A DNA stretch of 64,000 nt from Ktedonobacter racemifer DSM 44963 (GTDB lineage Bacteria; Chloroflexota; Ktedonobacteria; Ktedonobacterales; Ktedonobacteraceae), in NCBI RefSeq assembly GCF_000178855.1, contig NZ_ADVG01000001.1, forward strand, positions 1,240,001-1,304,000. Reading direction: 5' to 3'. How positions within the stretch are numbered: position 1 is the stretch's first letter; the number at the start of each line of letters is the position of its first letter. The position numbers and the translations under genes are program-made. This document shows positions 8,701 to 17,350 of this stretch, piece after piece. The notes beneath the pieces are model-generated. The model saw only the letters and a list, made by a program, of their open reading frames with translations, searched no databases and was not told the DNA's origin.

Positions 8701-9108
8701 AGCCTCCACAAGAGCATCGAAGTGGGAGCTATCCTTCGGCTTATTCACATTGGGAATAGCAACGCTTTCAATTAATTGGTCAAGCGCAGAACCAAATGTA
8801 GGAAAACAATGACGTATACTAAAAATAATAAGCTTGAGGAAAACCAGTTTATCCGTATCCGTACGATCAAGTAAATACCAACAACATGGTATTGTAGTAT
8901 GCCGGGCAAGATCAGCAAGCAAAGTCGTCTTTCCATAACCGGCAGGTGCATACAGCCCTATAAGCTTGTAGTTTGGCAACCTTTCCTGCGTTTCGGATAC
9001 TCTTCCGCAAAGGGCATCATTAAGTCTCCTGACCAGCGCCTCTCGATATAGTAAAGCAGGAGGCAAAGCAGGGCTTACAATTTTCCTCAACAGTTGGTTT
9101 TCTTCCAA
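5797..9108 (-). CDS. MalT/SARP-like transcriptional activator (STAND ATPase, TPR array, BTAD)
   Basis: An 1103-residue regulator. Residues 54-61 (APAGYGKT) are a P-loop within KLIGLYAPAGYGKTTLLADL, and the following ~300 residues fit a MalT-type NTPase. The centre (~400-800) is rich in TPR-like helices, e.g. AEAYMRIGICMNLLGDF and AYALVNLGELFLDQGQYEQA. The C-terminus has a winged-helix module (NWRMARTMELCFFLLDRSRP, SHTFHTTLYYLRKVFG) followed by a bacterial transcriptional activator domain with WRKEAFDESVQHWQRILVID. Such proteins activate promoters after binding an effector through the TPR/NTPase part. The start is TTG at 9108, with AAAGGA upstream; no better ATG exists. The nearest genes are transposons, so its target is not evident. 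It could control the downstream biosynthetic cluster, but that is speculation. Confidence 0.85.
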   Translation of the reverse strand: MEENQLLRKIVSPALPPALLYREALVRRLNDALCGRVSETQERLPNYKLIGLYAPAGYGKTTLLADLARHTTIPCCWYLLDRTDTDKLVFLKLIIFSIRHCFPTFGSALDQLIESVAIPNVNKPKDSSHFDALVEALITAINTEITERFALFLSNYQEINECPPVVEVVNQLLQKVSEHCIIVIESRVIPDLDFAHLLAYREVYCLSSKELRFTAHEICSLAQIQGVTALNYPEAERLSTSFDGWVMGILLGTRIGDMQFLRTHQGDKQLLFKYVVDEIFKQEAHIYHFLKEASVLQQMTPSLCSKLLMISNAEDHLVYLEKHGLFVTRCDSSLESVYTCHPILRDLLREELKRENYERFILLHRQAADLFLANHDYEQAIYHALESGMEDIAIYLVSNIYQDLFSQGHVDTLTRWIRSFSSTVLATNPLLLLIQANIALLSGDYVLALTLLDAGDQELKQQTPSTVTQSFPPFETTMALARSKALFQAGEYRQSYNLCQIVLAQLSTDDVFSRAEAYMRIGICMNLLGDFFTGIDYLQKALLLWGRHTIKLQVADVHSALASAYSLVGNFSLADHHLSCAIACGNFLHNEQDKVTNLTRMGLLKMRQGKFSEAETFLSDALLLARGLLHFRRGEAYALVNLGELFLDQGQYEQALTYAENGLALAREIKDYYLAGCGLYVLAMIYLLRGDISTALLLASEMEQPKDQENSFSYQRVIYEIICATILFYQQRYEEALASFSKIEEILEFVGLRREHLQVMVRIAACYSAMNRLSMVNTYLKKIMNFLSVYVHYTQLAFIEVSRHSSLLYSIRTQQEATEIRKILHIEAEELPAAKELLGKEDIIVALDSKITIKERFRLQLVALGEPVVHKDGMPVTNWRMARTMELCFFLLDRSRPIRKEHIITELWSEIDEQTSHTFHTTLYYLRKVFGGKCVVFQSGTYTLQLDTIYGNDIWYDVEVFQTYYAQAKQSLAAGDDDKAQNEFLSMIELYQGDYLQPIYSDWCALKRDELRNVYLDARRSLALIAWRKEAFDESVQHWQRILVIDPSQEEAHYGIMRCYARQGKKGLALHQYRVCQEILQQELNTAPSQTLQRFYQRLLGTS

Positions 9109-9159
9109 GGTTAGTCCTTTCTGCGACGTAAAACAAAATATATCTGATTATGCTTCCAA

Positions 9160-10660
9160 CGTAAAATTTGGCCAAAGTAGCGGCAGCAAGCCTGGCCGAA
9201 GAAGAGCTTGCAAAGGAAAAGATGATGGTCTCTAGCTCTTGCAGGAAATCAACCGAGCAAGAGGAAAACCATCATCATGACAGAATCTCCCATGAAGTTG
9301 ACCCCACATTTTACAGGATGCGCCAGCCTGGCCGCTCTGGGGATCAAGTTGCGGAAACTGGACCTGTTGGCACCAATCCGCCAGCACATGCAGATCCTGC
9401 AGAAAACCGTGAAGGACACGCCGTTTGAGAAAGTGTTCGATGCCTTGATCAATCTGCTGGCAGGGGCCGGTGGGCTGGTGGGAATCAACAGCCGCTTGAG
9501 GAGCGACCGTGGGCTGCAACAAGCCTTTGGGCGGAAGCGCTGTGCCGAGCAATTGGTGGTCCAGGAGACGCTCTCGGCCTGCACTGCCGAAACGGTCAAG
9601 CAGATGGAGCAAGCCATGACGCAGATCTCTCGCCAGCACAGCCAGGGGTATCGGCATGACTCCCATCGACAGTATCACATCCTGGATGTGGACCTGACCG
9701 GCTTGCCGTGTGGCAAAAAGGCTGCGCTGGCTACCAAAGGTTCCTTTGCTGGAGCGCGCAACCGCCGTGGACGCCAGGTGGGCCGAGTGCTGGCGACCCG
9801 TTACCGAAAAGTGGTAGTTGATCAACTCTTTGAGGGCCGGACCAAGCTGTCCGAGGCGTTGGTTCCTCTGGTCCAAGCCGCCGAGCAGATCCTGGAACTG
9901 GATGAAGCGAAACGGGTTCGCACCCTGCTGCGCATTGATGCGGGGGGAGGCAGCCTGGACAACGTGAACTGGGCTCTGAACCGGGGCTACCTGCTCTTGT
10001 GCAAGGATTACTCTGGCCAGCGCGCCACTCGACTGGCAGCCTCCGTCACTCGTTGGGTAGACGATCCCAACGAACCAGGCCGACAAGTAGGCTGGGTCGA
10101 ATTGGAGGCCCGCGAATAGGTGCGCCCGGTTGGTCGCATCGCTGTTCGCAAGCGCAAACCCAATGGACAAAGGGGCATCGCTGTCCTGATCTCCAACTTG
10201 CTGCCCGCCGAGGTCGAAGAATTGAGTGAACGTCCATTGACGCGCAGCCTTGATCCTGCGAAAGATCTGCTGCTTGCCTCTGCGCGACTCTACGGCCAGC
10301 GGGGAGGCGGCGTGGAAACGTCTTTCAAGGGCGACAAACAAGGGCTCTCGCTGGGCAAACGCAACAAAAAGCGGTTTGAAGCGCAACACATGGTCATGCT
10401 CCTGGCAACCTTGGCTCACAATGTCCTCGTCTGGGCACAGAAGTGGTTGGCAGCCACGGCCTCCACGGTGCGGCGCTACGGGCCTTTGCGTCTGGTGCGC
10501 GAGGTCTTTCATATCAGTGGCTTTCTGCTCCTTGATGCGTGGGGGCGCGTTCGTCAAATAGGACTCAATCAGGATGCTCCCCTTGTCCCACTTTTACTCA
10601 GTTCCTTGCAATCGTTCGTTGCTCCTGCGCATGTCGCCATTTATTTGGCCAAAACTTAGG
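9160..10660 (+). mobile_element. IS1380-like insertion sequence
   Basis: Imperfect terminal repeats flank the transposase: CGTAAAATTTGGCCAAAGTA at 9160 and, on the other strand from 10660, CCTAAGTTTTGGCCAAATAA. Both contain TTTGGCCAAA. The right repeat overlaps the transposase stop codon. I see no convincing target duplication. Confidence 0.65.
9277..10659 (+). pseudogene. DDE transposase (IS1380-like, group 1) with in-frame amber codon
   Basis: One continuous frame encodes ~460 residues, interrupted only by TAG at 10117-10119. The first part has YHILDVDLTGLPCGKKAALA (first catalytic Asp) and TLLRIDAGGGSLDNVNWALN (second Asp). After the amber codon the frame continues with VETSFKGDKQGLSLGKRNKK (catalytic Glu region) and FEAQHMVMLLATLAHNVLVW. 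This matches DDE group-1 transposases. The stop lies between the second Asp and the Glu, so neither half alone would be active; a single point mutation most likely killed it. The ATG at 9277 begins MTESPMKLTPHFTG. A 441-residue antisense frame here is an artefact of base composition. Confidence 0.8.
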
Positions 10661-11214
10661 TATACTGCTCATCTACCTTCGATTCAAATAGAAAGACAAG
10701 TAACTCAAAGCAGTAAATACACTTTTAACATTTTTATTGGTATATTCATCTATTTTGCATCAAATCCACAATGAAAATATTAGCCATCTACTACCCAATA
10801 ACTCACAAATTTTACCAAATAGTATCAATTTTTTTTATTGCAATACTATTTTACAAGAATCAATTCTATTTAACTGTATTCTAGCACAAAACTTATTATA
10901 TATTGCTACATATTGCCATGTCAAGCTTTTAAAGTCATTGCGCGTCTGATAGAATAAATTTCCGCACAAATAATATTTTTCATAAGAATATACCACAATT
11001 AGATCCCTTCCCATTGGCGGAGCCGGCCGTAGACGGTGGAACTAGCTCCCATTTCACGAGGCAAGGCATTCCATTGGAATGCCAATTCTCAAGACGTAAA
11101 CAATAGCTACATGCGCCGCTTCGGCGCTGATCAAATCTCTGCAAAAGGAGATGAGGTTGAGGGCAATCGACTTCAAGGACATCCAACCTACCTGACGAGG
11201 AAACGAAAGTAGCA
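10661..11214. other. gene-free AT-rich stretch
   Basis: About 300 bp of very AT-rich sequence (10665-10980) followed by ~230 bp of mixed composition ending just before a possible group II intron start. I find no coding frame with family signatures and no clear promoter or RNA gene. Confidence 0.5.
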
Positions 11215-11464
11215 GTGCGTCCGTAAAACGCCTTTCTTATTACTTCAAACGAAGCTACGGGTAGAGAGAGCCCGTATGGTCAACGAGCTTACCGGAGATG
11301 GAAACGTCATATGGGAACAGAGCATGCTCGCAAGTGCGCCCAAAGAGGCACACGATCTTCTGTCGTGCGAGAGCGCGGCCTCACTCAGGCGAGGTGAGTA
11401 ACGCAGACCCTTACTTCCAGCCGAAAGATGTGAGGGGACTGGTTGTAAACGTCAAGAGGATAGT
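11215..11464 (+). ncRNA. possible group II intron 5' fragment (domain I)
   Basis: GTGCGTCCG at 11215 fits the GUGYG 5' boundary of bacterial group II introns. The following ~250 bases are rich in short GNRA-like and purine motifs (GGAGATGGAAACGTCATATG, GGGAACAGAG) of the sort seen in domain I. It is interrupted at 11465 by an ISL3 element; a domain V-like hairpin appears on the far side of the ISL3 nest (16362). The identification rests mostly on that pairing and is tentative. Confidence 0.4.
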
Positions 11465-13086
11465 GGCTCATCCTCACATTAAGTGAGCCTGCTTGCTTGT
11501 ACAACGGTTCGGTTTTCTGATAGATTCTCATCGATGGTTATGTGCTGTTATGTTGCAAGGAGGGCATCATCGATGAGCCAGGCAGACGCCTCTTCTCCCT
11601 TTTTACCTCTTCCAGATGGCATGGTCATTGTTGCCATTGATGCTGAGACGAGCAGGGTGGTCGTTCATATTGGTTGCTGTTTTTCCATCGCCCACTGTCC
11701 CCTCTGCGGGCAGCCATCTGAGCGGATACATGGCAACTATGTGAGGACGGTTGCAGACCTGCCTTGTGGCGGTCGTCGCATCATTTTGAAGCTTTCAGTG
11801 CGCAAATTTGTCTGTGACACAGCCACCTGCCCGCGCCAGATTTTCACGGAGCGCTTCTCTGAGCTGGTGCAGTCGTATGCTCGCATGACCAATCGACTGT
11901 CGGACGCTCTCCAAACACTTGGTTTTGCCACGTGCGGAGAATTAGGAGAACGTCTCGCTCCCAAACTGGGAATGCGGGTTTCAGGCCCCACGCTCTTGCG
12001 GAGGATGCGCACGCGTGCTTGTCCAGAGCCAGCTTCCGTACGCATCCTGGGCATTGACGACTGGAGTTGGAAAAAAGGCGTGACCTACGGCAGTATTCTT
12101 GTCGATCTCGAATTACGTAAGCCCATCGAATTACTGCCAGATCGAACAGCCTCGACTGCGGAAGCCTGGCTACGTACCCACCCTGAAGTGGAGGTAGTTA
12201 GCCGCGACCGAGGCGGAGATTACGCAGCGGCGGCCAAAAAAAGGTGCTCCCCAAGCGACGCAGGTGGCTGATCGCTTCCACCTCTTGCAGAACTTACGTG
12301 AGAGGCTCAAAGAGGTCATGGATCGCAAACAAGATTGTTTGCCTGAAATCGAAGAGCGCGCTTCTGATGCAATCCCGGCCAGGGCGCGAGGCATCAAAGA
12401 TCAGGGCATCCACCAGATGGCAGAACTGCTAGCGGAGTCTGGACCAGAGAAACACTACAAAAACAGATCAGCCTTTCCCAACAAGCAACCAGAAGGGATG
12501 CGATACGACGAATTTCAAAAGCAGGTCCGACGAGACAAACGCACGGCTCGCTATGAAGAAGTGCGTACTCTCGTGGAACAAGGATTCTCGCTGCGTACCA
12601 TTGCACGGAAACTGCACCTGGCGCGGGCGACGGTCAGCAAATTTGCTCAGGCCGAAGAGTATCCAGAGATGCACCACCCAAAACGAGGAGAAAAAAGGAG
12701 TATCCTTGATCCCTACAAGCCCTACCTCTTAGAGCGATGGCAACATGGATGCACCAATGGTGTTCAACTCTATGATGAGATCAAAGCTCGCGGATATCCA
12801 GGATCGGCTCCTCTGCTGGGAATGTTTCTCGCAGAACTGAGGAGAAAGCATCAGGAAGCAGGATCAGCCTCAGTTCTCACACTGGATACTGCTACACAGG
12901 TTCTCGAAATTCCAACTTCCCTCCCACCCAAGCCTCGTATTACTCGTCGGATGTCCGGGACACGTGCATCCTGGCTCTGCGTCAGTCAGCCCGATAAGCT
13001 CGATGAAAAACAACAGAAGTCGGTTGAGCAGATCAAAGCTGCCCATCTTGATCTGGAGACAGCCTATCAATTGGGGCAAGTATTTG
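11465..13086 (+). mobile_element. ISL3-family element 1, right end missing
   Basis: The left end GGCTCATCCTCACATTAAGT at 11465 has the GGCTC start typical of ISL3 terminal repeats. The element carries a broken transposase and is cut at 13086, exactly where another ISL3 left end (GGCTCGTCCTCATATTAAGT) begins. Its own right terminal repeat is missing, so it is truncated by the next element. Confidence 0.75.
11573..13086 (+). pseudogene. ISL3-family transposase, frameshifted and 3'-truncated
   Basis: The ATG at 11573 has AAGGAGGG eight bases upstream. The N-terminal zinc ribbon is visible as CPLCGQPSERIHGNY then RKFVCDTATCPRQIFTERF. VRILGIDDWSWKKGVTYGSI carries the first catalytic Asp and VVSRDRGGDYAAAA the second. 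A frameshift in the A7 run at 12236-12242 separates this from ATQVADRFHLLQNLRERLKE and the downstream coiled region, an HTH segment (FSLRTIARKLHLARATVSKF), and the rest. The frame ends at QLGQVFGL where element 3 begins, so the catalytic Glu region and C-terminus are absent. Confidence 0.85.
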
Positions 13087-13181
13087 GGCTCGTCCTCATA
13101 TTAAGTGAGCCTGCTTGCTTTACTACGGGGCAAAGTATCATATAATGAACTTGAGAGAATACAGCTCGTAAAAGGAGTATC

Positions 13182-13973
13182 ATGCATTCACTGATCAGCC
13201 TCCAAGAGTACTTGCGTTTCAAAGCCAGCCAACATCACGAAGTGGTTTCCGCTCCTCCCTTTACTCTTTTCTTCCACACAACCGACGAAAGTTCAGACGC
13301 CAACTATGCTCTTCCAGACGCGTTTGAAAGCAGTGATCTTCGAGACAGCCTGAGGAGACTGCAAACCATCTTTACAGAGCGTGCCCGAAAACCCTGCCTT
13401 CAGTTCATAGAAGAAGGGTTCTCGCATCTTGTGCCCATACTCCGCTCTTCTGGTTGGTCGAAGGTCGAACGATCACAGGTCATGATCTGCACTCCAGAAA
13501 CTTATCGACTAGCCCCCGAGGTTTTAGGATTAGCGATCACCACCCTTTCTCATAAGTCGAGAGTGGAGGAGATCTGCGAGGGACTTGATACTAACGCATT
13601 GGGTTTTGACCCGCAAGCAGAACGGGCGACGATTCACGAAGCTGAGGAGTTCCGTTCATCCCTCTTTCTCAGCCGAGCGTTTACCGCTCGTCTCCATGGA
13701 CAACCTGTTGGAGCAGGCATGTTCACGGAGATCTATGAGGGATTGACAGAACACGTTGGCATTACAACCCTGGAGCCATTTCGCCGACGAGGAATTGCTG
13801 CAGCTTTGACTGCATATATGACACTGAGAGCGTTTCAACAGGGGGCAACACTGGTTTTCCTCATTGCAGCCAACGCGCGAGCTGGTCGCGTGTATGAGCG
13901 TGTAGGCTTTCGTCCCCATGCAACGCGAGTGGTCTATGAGGTGTCTGCCCCCATATCAAGTGAAGAGGAATGA
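13182..13973 (+). CDS. GNAT N-acetyltransferase, probable ISL3 passenger
   Basis: A 263-residue protein. The C-terminal half is a GNAT domain: VGAGMFTEIYEGLTEHVGIT, TLEPFRRRGIAAALTAYMTL (motif A with RRRGIA, the acetyl-CoA loop) and LVFLIAANARAGRVYERVGF, then RPHATRVVYEV. The N-terminal ~120 residues (KPCLQFIEEGFSHLVPILRS) form the degenerate first GNAT-like repeat often seen in two-domain members. AAGGAG five bases before the ATG at 13182 marks the start. It sits between ISL3 end sequence (13087) and an ISL3 transposase tail (13996) with little spare DNA, so it may travel with the element. Substrate unknown; resistance to an amine compound is possible but not shown. Confidence 0.8.
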   Translation: MHSLISLQEYLRFKASQHHEVVSAPPFTLFFHTTDESSDANYALPDAFESSDLRDSLRRLQTIFTERARKPCLQFIEEGFSHLVPILRSSGWSKVERSQVMICTPETYRLAPEVLGLAITTLSHKSRVEEICEGLDTNALGFDPQAERATIHEAEEFRSSLFLSRAFTARLHGQPVGAGMFTEIYEGLTEHVGITTLEPFRRRGIAAALTAYMTLRAFQQGATLVFLIAANARAGRVYERVGFRPHATRVVYEVSAPISSEEE

Positions 13974-13995
13974 TTCCCTGTATGGTAAAGAAGGG

Positions 13996-14259
13996 CTACA
14001 CACGGCAAAGAACGCGAAGCCGCAATAAGTCAAAGTTTGCCCTACCGAACACGATCCGTTTCTGAAGTTTCAAGCAGTTCACTTGCGCTTCGACCTGACC
14101 CTGGCTCCATTCTGAAGAAAACGCGGGCTTCACCGCTGCATAATCGAGGCGAATCCCTCTCGCCATTTTGTGGAATTCGGGCAGACCACAATGTTCAGCT
14201 TGGATCAGCCAGGCATCCAGATCAGAGCCTCGGCGCACTGCCAGCATCATCACAAATAC
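13996..14259 (-). pseudogene. ISL3-family transposase, C-terminal remnant
   Basis: Minus-strand frame with MLAVRRGSDLDAWLIQAEHC, GLPEFHKMARGIRLDYAAVK and GQVEAQVNCLKLQKRIVFGR. It aligns with the end of the element 2 transposase (MVRKREGERLDSWIEAVQES, GPVEAQVQKLKLVKRSMFGR), including the catalytic Glu in VEAQV. Everything upstream is removed by the insertion of element 2 at 14260. Confidence 0.85.
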
Positions 14260-16203
14260 GGCTCTTCACTAAAAGAAGTGAGCCTGTTTGCTGTAAATAC
14301 CTCAGATGTGTGATAGAATGCATGCAACATTCTCTATTAGGAGTAATCTATCAATGGACCCCAGAGAGGCAGCTCTCCTGTCCTCCTTATTACATCTTCC
14401 TACTGGAATCACAGTCACCTCTGTTCATCCCAGTGTCACCGAACTCGTTATTGGCATAGCGTGTCATACTCCCAGCATGCCGTGTCCAGAATGCCACCAG
14501 CTCTCGGCTCGCATCCATGGACATTACCAACGAACGGTTGCCGATTTGCCTTGCGCTGGTCGCAACGTGATCCTGGAGTTCACGGTGCGCAAATTTGTCT
14601 GTACGACGCCGACCTGTCCTCAGAGGGTTGGTTGAGTCCTATGCACGGATGACCAGCAGGCTTATCGCGCTCCTGCAAGCTTATGGGCTTGTGGCAGGTG
14701 GGCAAATGGGCACCCGCTTGGCCGACCGATCAGGCATCGCCACTAGCCCGTCCACTCTGTTACGCTATCTGATGCAGTTTTCTTCTCCCGTGGCAAGAGC
14801 GGTCCGGGTGCTGGGAGTGGATGATTGGAGTTGGAAGAAAGGGCGACGCTATGGAACGATCCTGGTCGATTTAGAGCGGCACAAGATTATTGATCTCCTG
14901 CCAGACCGTGATAAAAAACGTTTGCTCACTGGTTACGGTTTCATCCAGAGGTTGACATTATCAGCCGTGATCGGGGAACCGATTACGCTGCCGCTGCGCG
15001 AGAAGCAGCTCCCCAGGCAAGGCAAGTAGCTGACCGGTTTCATCTCGTGCGTAATCTTGCTGATGTCCTGGAGCAATTGCTTGCCCGTTGCCGTGCCGAA
15101 ATTCGTCAGGAGGAACAAGCACGCTTGCTTGAGCTTGCCGCTTCACCTCCACATCCTCTCCCTCACCCCACGACCTGGAAGCAGCAGCCTCCCCAACAGA
15201 TGGAACGCAAATATCAAGCCCATCGAAGCGAGAGAGAGGATCGGTTTCAACAAATCATGGCCCTGCGGTCTCAAGGACTCTTCTTCGCTGAGATTGCCAA
15301 GCGTGTTGGTATGGGAGAGCGGAGTGTCCGTCAATGGATCAAGCAAGGCGGTCCTCCCCTCCATCGCCGCCCGAGCCGTCACAGTATCTTTGACCCGTAT
15401 GCTGCCTATGTGCTGGGGCGCTGGCAAGAGGGAGTGCATGATGGTCAGCAACTGTTTGAAGAAATCCAGGCTCAGGGGTTCAAAGGAAGTGCTCGTCTGG
15501 TAAGGCGTTTTCTCCAAACGCTTCGAGAGCAGCGCCGCCCGTTGACTGAACTGGTTCCTCCGCTGCCTTCCGAACGATTTTCGGCACGCAAAGCGGTCTG
15601 GCTTTTTATCCATGAACAAACGGCTCTCACCATCCGCGAACAAGAGGAACTCACGTTCATTAGGCAAGCTAGCCTGACGGTTGAGAGAGCTTACGGACTC
15701 GTACAGGATTTTTTGACCATGGTGCGCAAGCGAGAGGGAGAACGCTTGGATAGCTGGATTGAAGCCGTCCAGGAGAGTGCGATCTCCGAGTTGCAAAGAT
15801 TTGCCATTGGTATCCTCAAGGACAAGGATGCGGTGGTAGCAGGGCTCACGCTACCCTACAGTAATGGGCCGGTCGAGGCACAGGTCCAGAAGCTGAAGTT
15901 AGTCAAGCGTTCCATGTTTGGCCGTGCCAAGCTTCCCCTGTTGCGGCAGCGTTTGCTCAATGCGGCTTAATTTGTAAAATATTTCTTTCATCCTCTGTTT
16001 GTCATTGGAGTTTCTCCTCTCAGGGCTCCCTCCGAAATAAGTTGACCATTTTTTGTCTCCAGCGAACAGGCGCAAAGGGCAAAACCGGTCAACTTGTTTC
16101 GGCGAGCCACCTCAGTATCTCCCCTCCAACTGAAGTACATGCGGATGCCCCTATCTTTTTTATCATTCGTAGCAAGCAGGCTCACTTCTTTTAGTGAAGG
16201 GCC
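14260..16203 (+). mobile_element. ISL3-family element 2, both ends present
   Basis: Left end GGCTCTTCACTAAAAGAAGT at 14260 and, on the opposite strand from 16203, GGCCCTTCACTAAAAGAAGT; the repeats extend ~33 bp (to CTTGCT) with two mismatches. This is a complete ISL3 frame of ~1944 bp with a broken transposase. The flanking bases do not show an 8-bp duplication, consistent with a later deletion on one side. Confidence 0.85.
14354..15970 (+). pseudogene. ISL3-family transposase with two frameshifts
   Basis: The ATG at 14354 follows AGGAG. The N-terminal zinc ribbon CPECHQLSARIHGHYQRTVA and RKFVCTTPTCPQR is followed by a frame change near 14630 (a few residues after CPQR are missing). LVESYARMTSRLIALLQAYG and VRVLGVDDWSWKKGRRYGTI (first Asp) then run to a second frameshift near the A6 run at 14912. 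The last frame carries VRNLADVLEQLLARCRAEIR, an HTH (FFAEIAKRVGMGERSVRQWI) and LPYSNGPVEAQVQKLKLVKR with the catalytic Glu, ending at 15970. About 230 bp of non-coding element DNA follows. Confidence 0.85.
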
Positions 16204-16455
16204 AAAATGATTGACCGTTAACAGTCAGTAAGGAGAAACCGGCTTGGGTACACATGATGGCAGCCAGACGACGAAAAACACTCATCATCTGCTGACAATG
16301 TCATCAAGCTATCCATGCCGGGAAACCATTACCACAACCACACTCGGAATGAATCACTGGCGAGCCGTGTGACCGAAAGGTTCAAGCACGGTTCTGCGGG
16401 GGACCGATGGAAAAGTGCTTAAGATATATTGAGTAACTCGCCAACGGTCTACCCA
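16204..16455 (+). ncRNA. group II intron 3' fragment with domains V and VI
   Basis: Positions 16362-16394 fold as a group II intron domain V: GAGCCGTG pairs with CACGGTTC, with an inner helix capped by a GAAA tetraloop and a two-base AG bulge. The downstream stretch pairs GGGACCG (from 16399) with CGGTCTACCC (near 16445) as a domain VI-like arm containing an unpaired A, then ends close to CTACCCAAC. No reverse transcriptase frame is present, so this is either an ORF-less intron or the 3' end of a deleted one. Confidence 0.6.
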
Positions 16456-17086
16456 ACCAAGTTTCTAATGGTCTAAGCACTGGCCCATCGCAGCATACCT
16501 GACGCGATGAAATCGGAATACACGTCATTTGTAGCTGGGCGTGTAACGCTCTCTCCGATGGACGGCTAGTTCTGCTGCATCCAGTGGCTATCGGTTCAGT
16601 TCCTCTTCAATAGCGGGACTGGAGTCGAAGGATTCATCGGCGGGCCTGCATCCAATTGCTTCGCCACCAACGCGTGGAGGCGCAAACAGAGTCCAGGGGC
16701 GCTGCCTCTGCCACTCTCGCCGTTTCGCCTTCGCCTCTTTCCCGCGCGCTACGGGCACATACTCATCTCTCGTGACAAGAGCGGCTGGCTCGCAATGCTC
16801 GCGTTTCAACATCTGAGCAGGTGACGATGAGACTGTTCGGCGTTCCAGAAACCTTTGCCATCTCACTCAGTTTGATAACGGCTTGACTTTCGCTCCCAGC
16901 AGCCACCATCGGCTCTCTCCTCGGACAAGCATGCCTTGCCTCGTGCCCTCTCTTCGGCCAGCACTTCCTCTCCAAAGGTCTTAGTGCAGTGCCACGACAC
17001 TCCTCATGCACGTTTGAGTACACAAGGGGTTTCTGACTGCCCTGAATCCAGCAAAACCTGACTATTTCGAGCCATGGAGGGCACCG
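16456..17086. other. no identifiable gene
   Basis: About 630 bp of moderately GC-rich DNA. Minus-strand frames at 16588-16866 and 16763-17104 are open but show no family signature and have atypical, Arg/Glu-rich composition. I considered an IS605/TnpB tail and found no zinc-ribbon or RuvC motif. Probably transposon or intron-flank debris. Confidence 0.4.
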
Positions 17087-17350
17087 ATGACATACTTTCA
17101 CCACCGTAAGTTACCGAACTATTCCACTTTATTAGCAGGGCGTCTTTCACCTGACGAAATTGGCTTTCAATCGGATCGGCTTCAAATTTGGTACAATCAC
17201 ACCACAGAAGCATGGGTTGACCCTTTGCCACATGCACATCGAGAGAGCGACGAATACTTCATCATTTTACAGGGAGGTGTGATTGTTGAGAAGGAAATGT
17301 TCCGTTCCTTCAACTTATATCGTTGTAAGGACGGTCATTGCGGCAAGTAA
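17087..17350 (+). pseudogene. cupin-domain protein, 3'-truncated
   Basis: The start is supported by GGAGGG five bases before the ATG. FQSDRLQIWYNHTTEAWVDP, then LPHAHRESDEYFIILQGGVI, is cupin motif 1 (HxH, then E, then G), the metal-binding half of a small beta-barrel. After VIVEKEM the sequence becomes unrelated and stops at 17350, overlapping the end of the ATP-grasp gene on the other strand. Cupin motif 2 is missing, so the protein is a 5' fragment cut at about 17300. Its original function cannot be told. Confidence 0.6.

Larger units (their letters stand above)
13087..14259. mobile_element. ISL3-family element 3 remnant carrying a GNAT gene
   Basis: A second ISL3 left end starts at 13087. 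Inside it lie a complete GNAT gene (plus strand) and, convergent to it, the C-terminus of an ISL3 transposase (minus strand), cut at 14259 by element 2. The other half of this element is not found after element 2, so part has been deleted. The arrangement suggests an ISL3 element with an acetyltransferase passenger gene. Confidence 0.5.

Noticed and set aside
9232..10557. 441-residue minus-strand frame
   Set aside because: Exactly antisense to the IS1380-like transposase and without any family signature; high-GC shadow.
16588..17104. Possible TnpB/IS605 tail
   Set aside because: No RuvC or zinc-ribbon motif in any frame; composition only.
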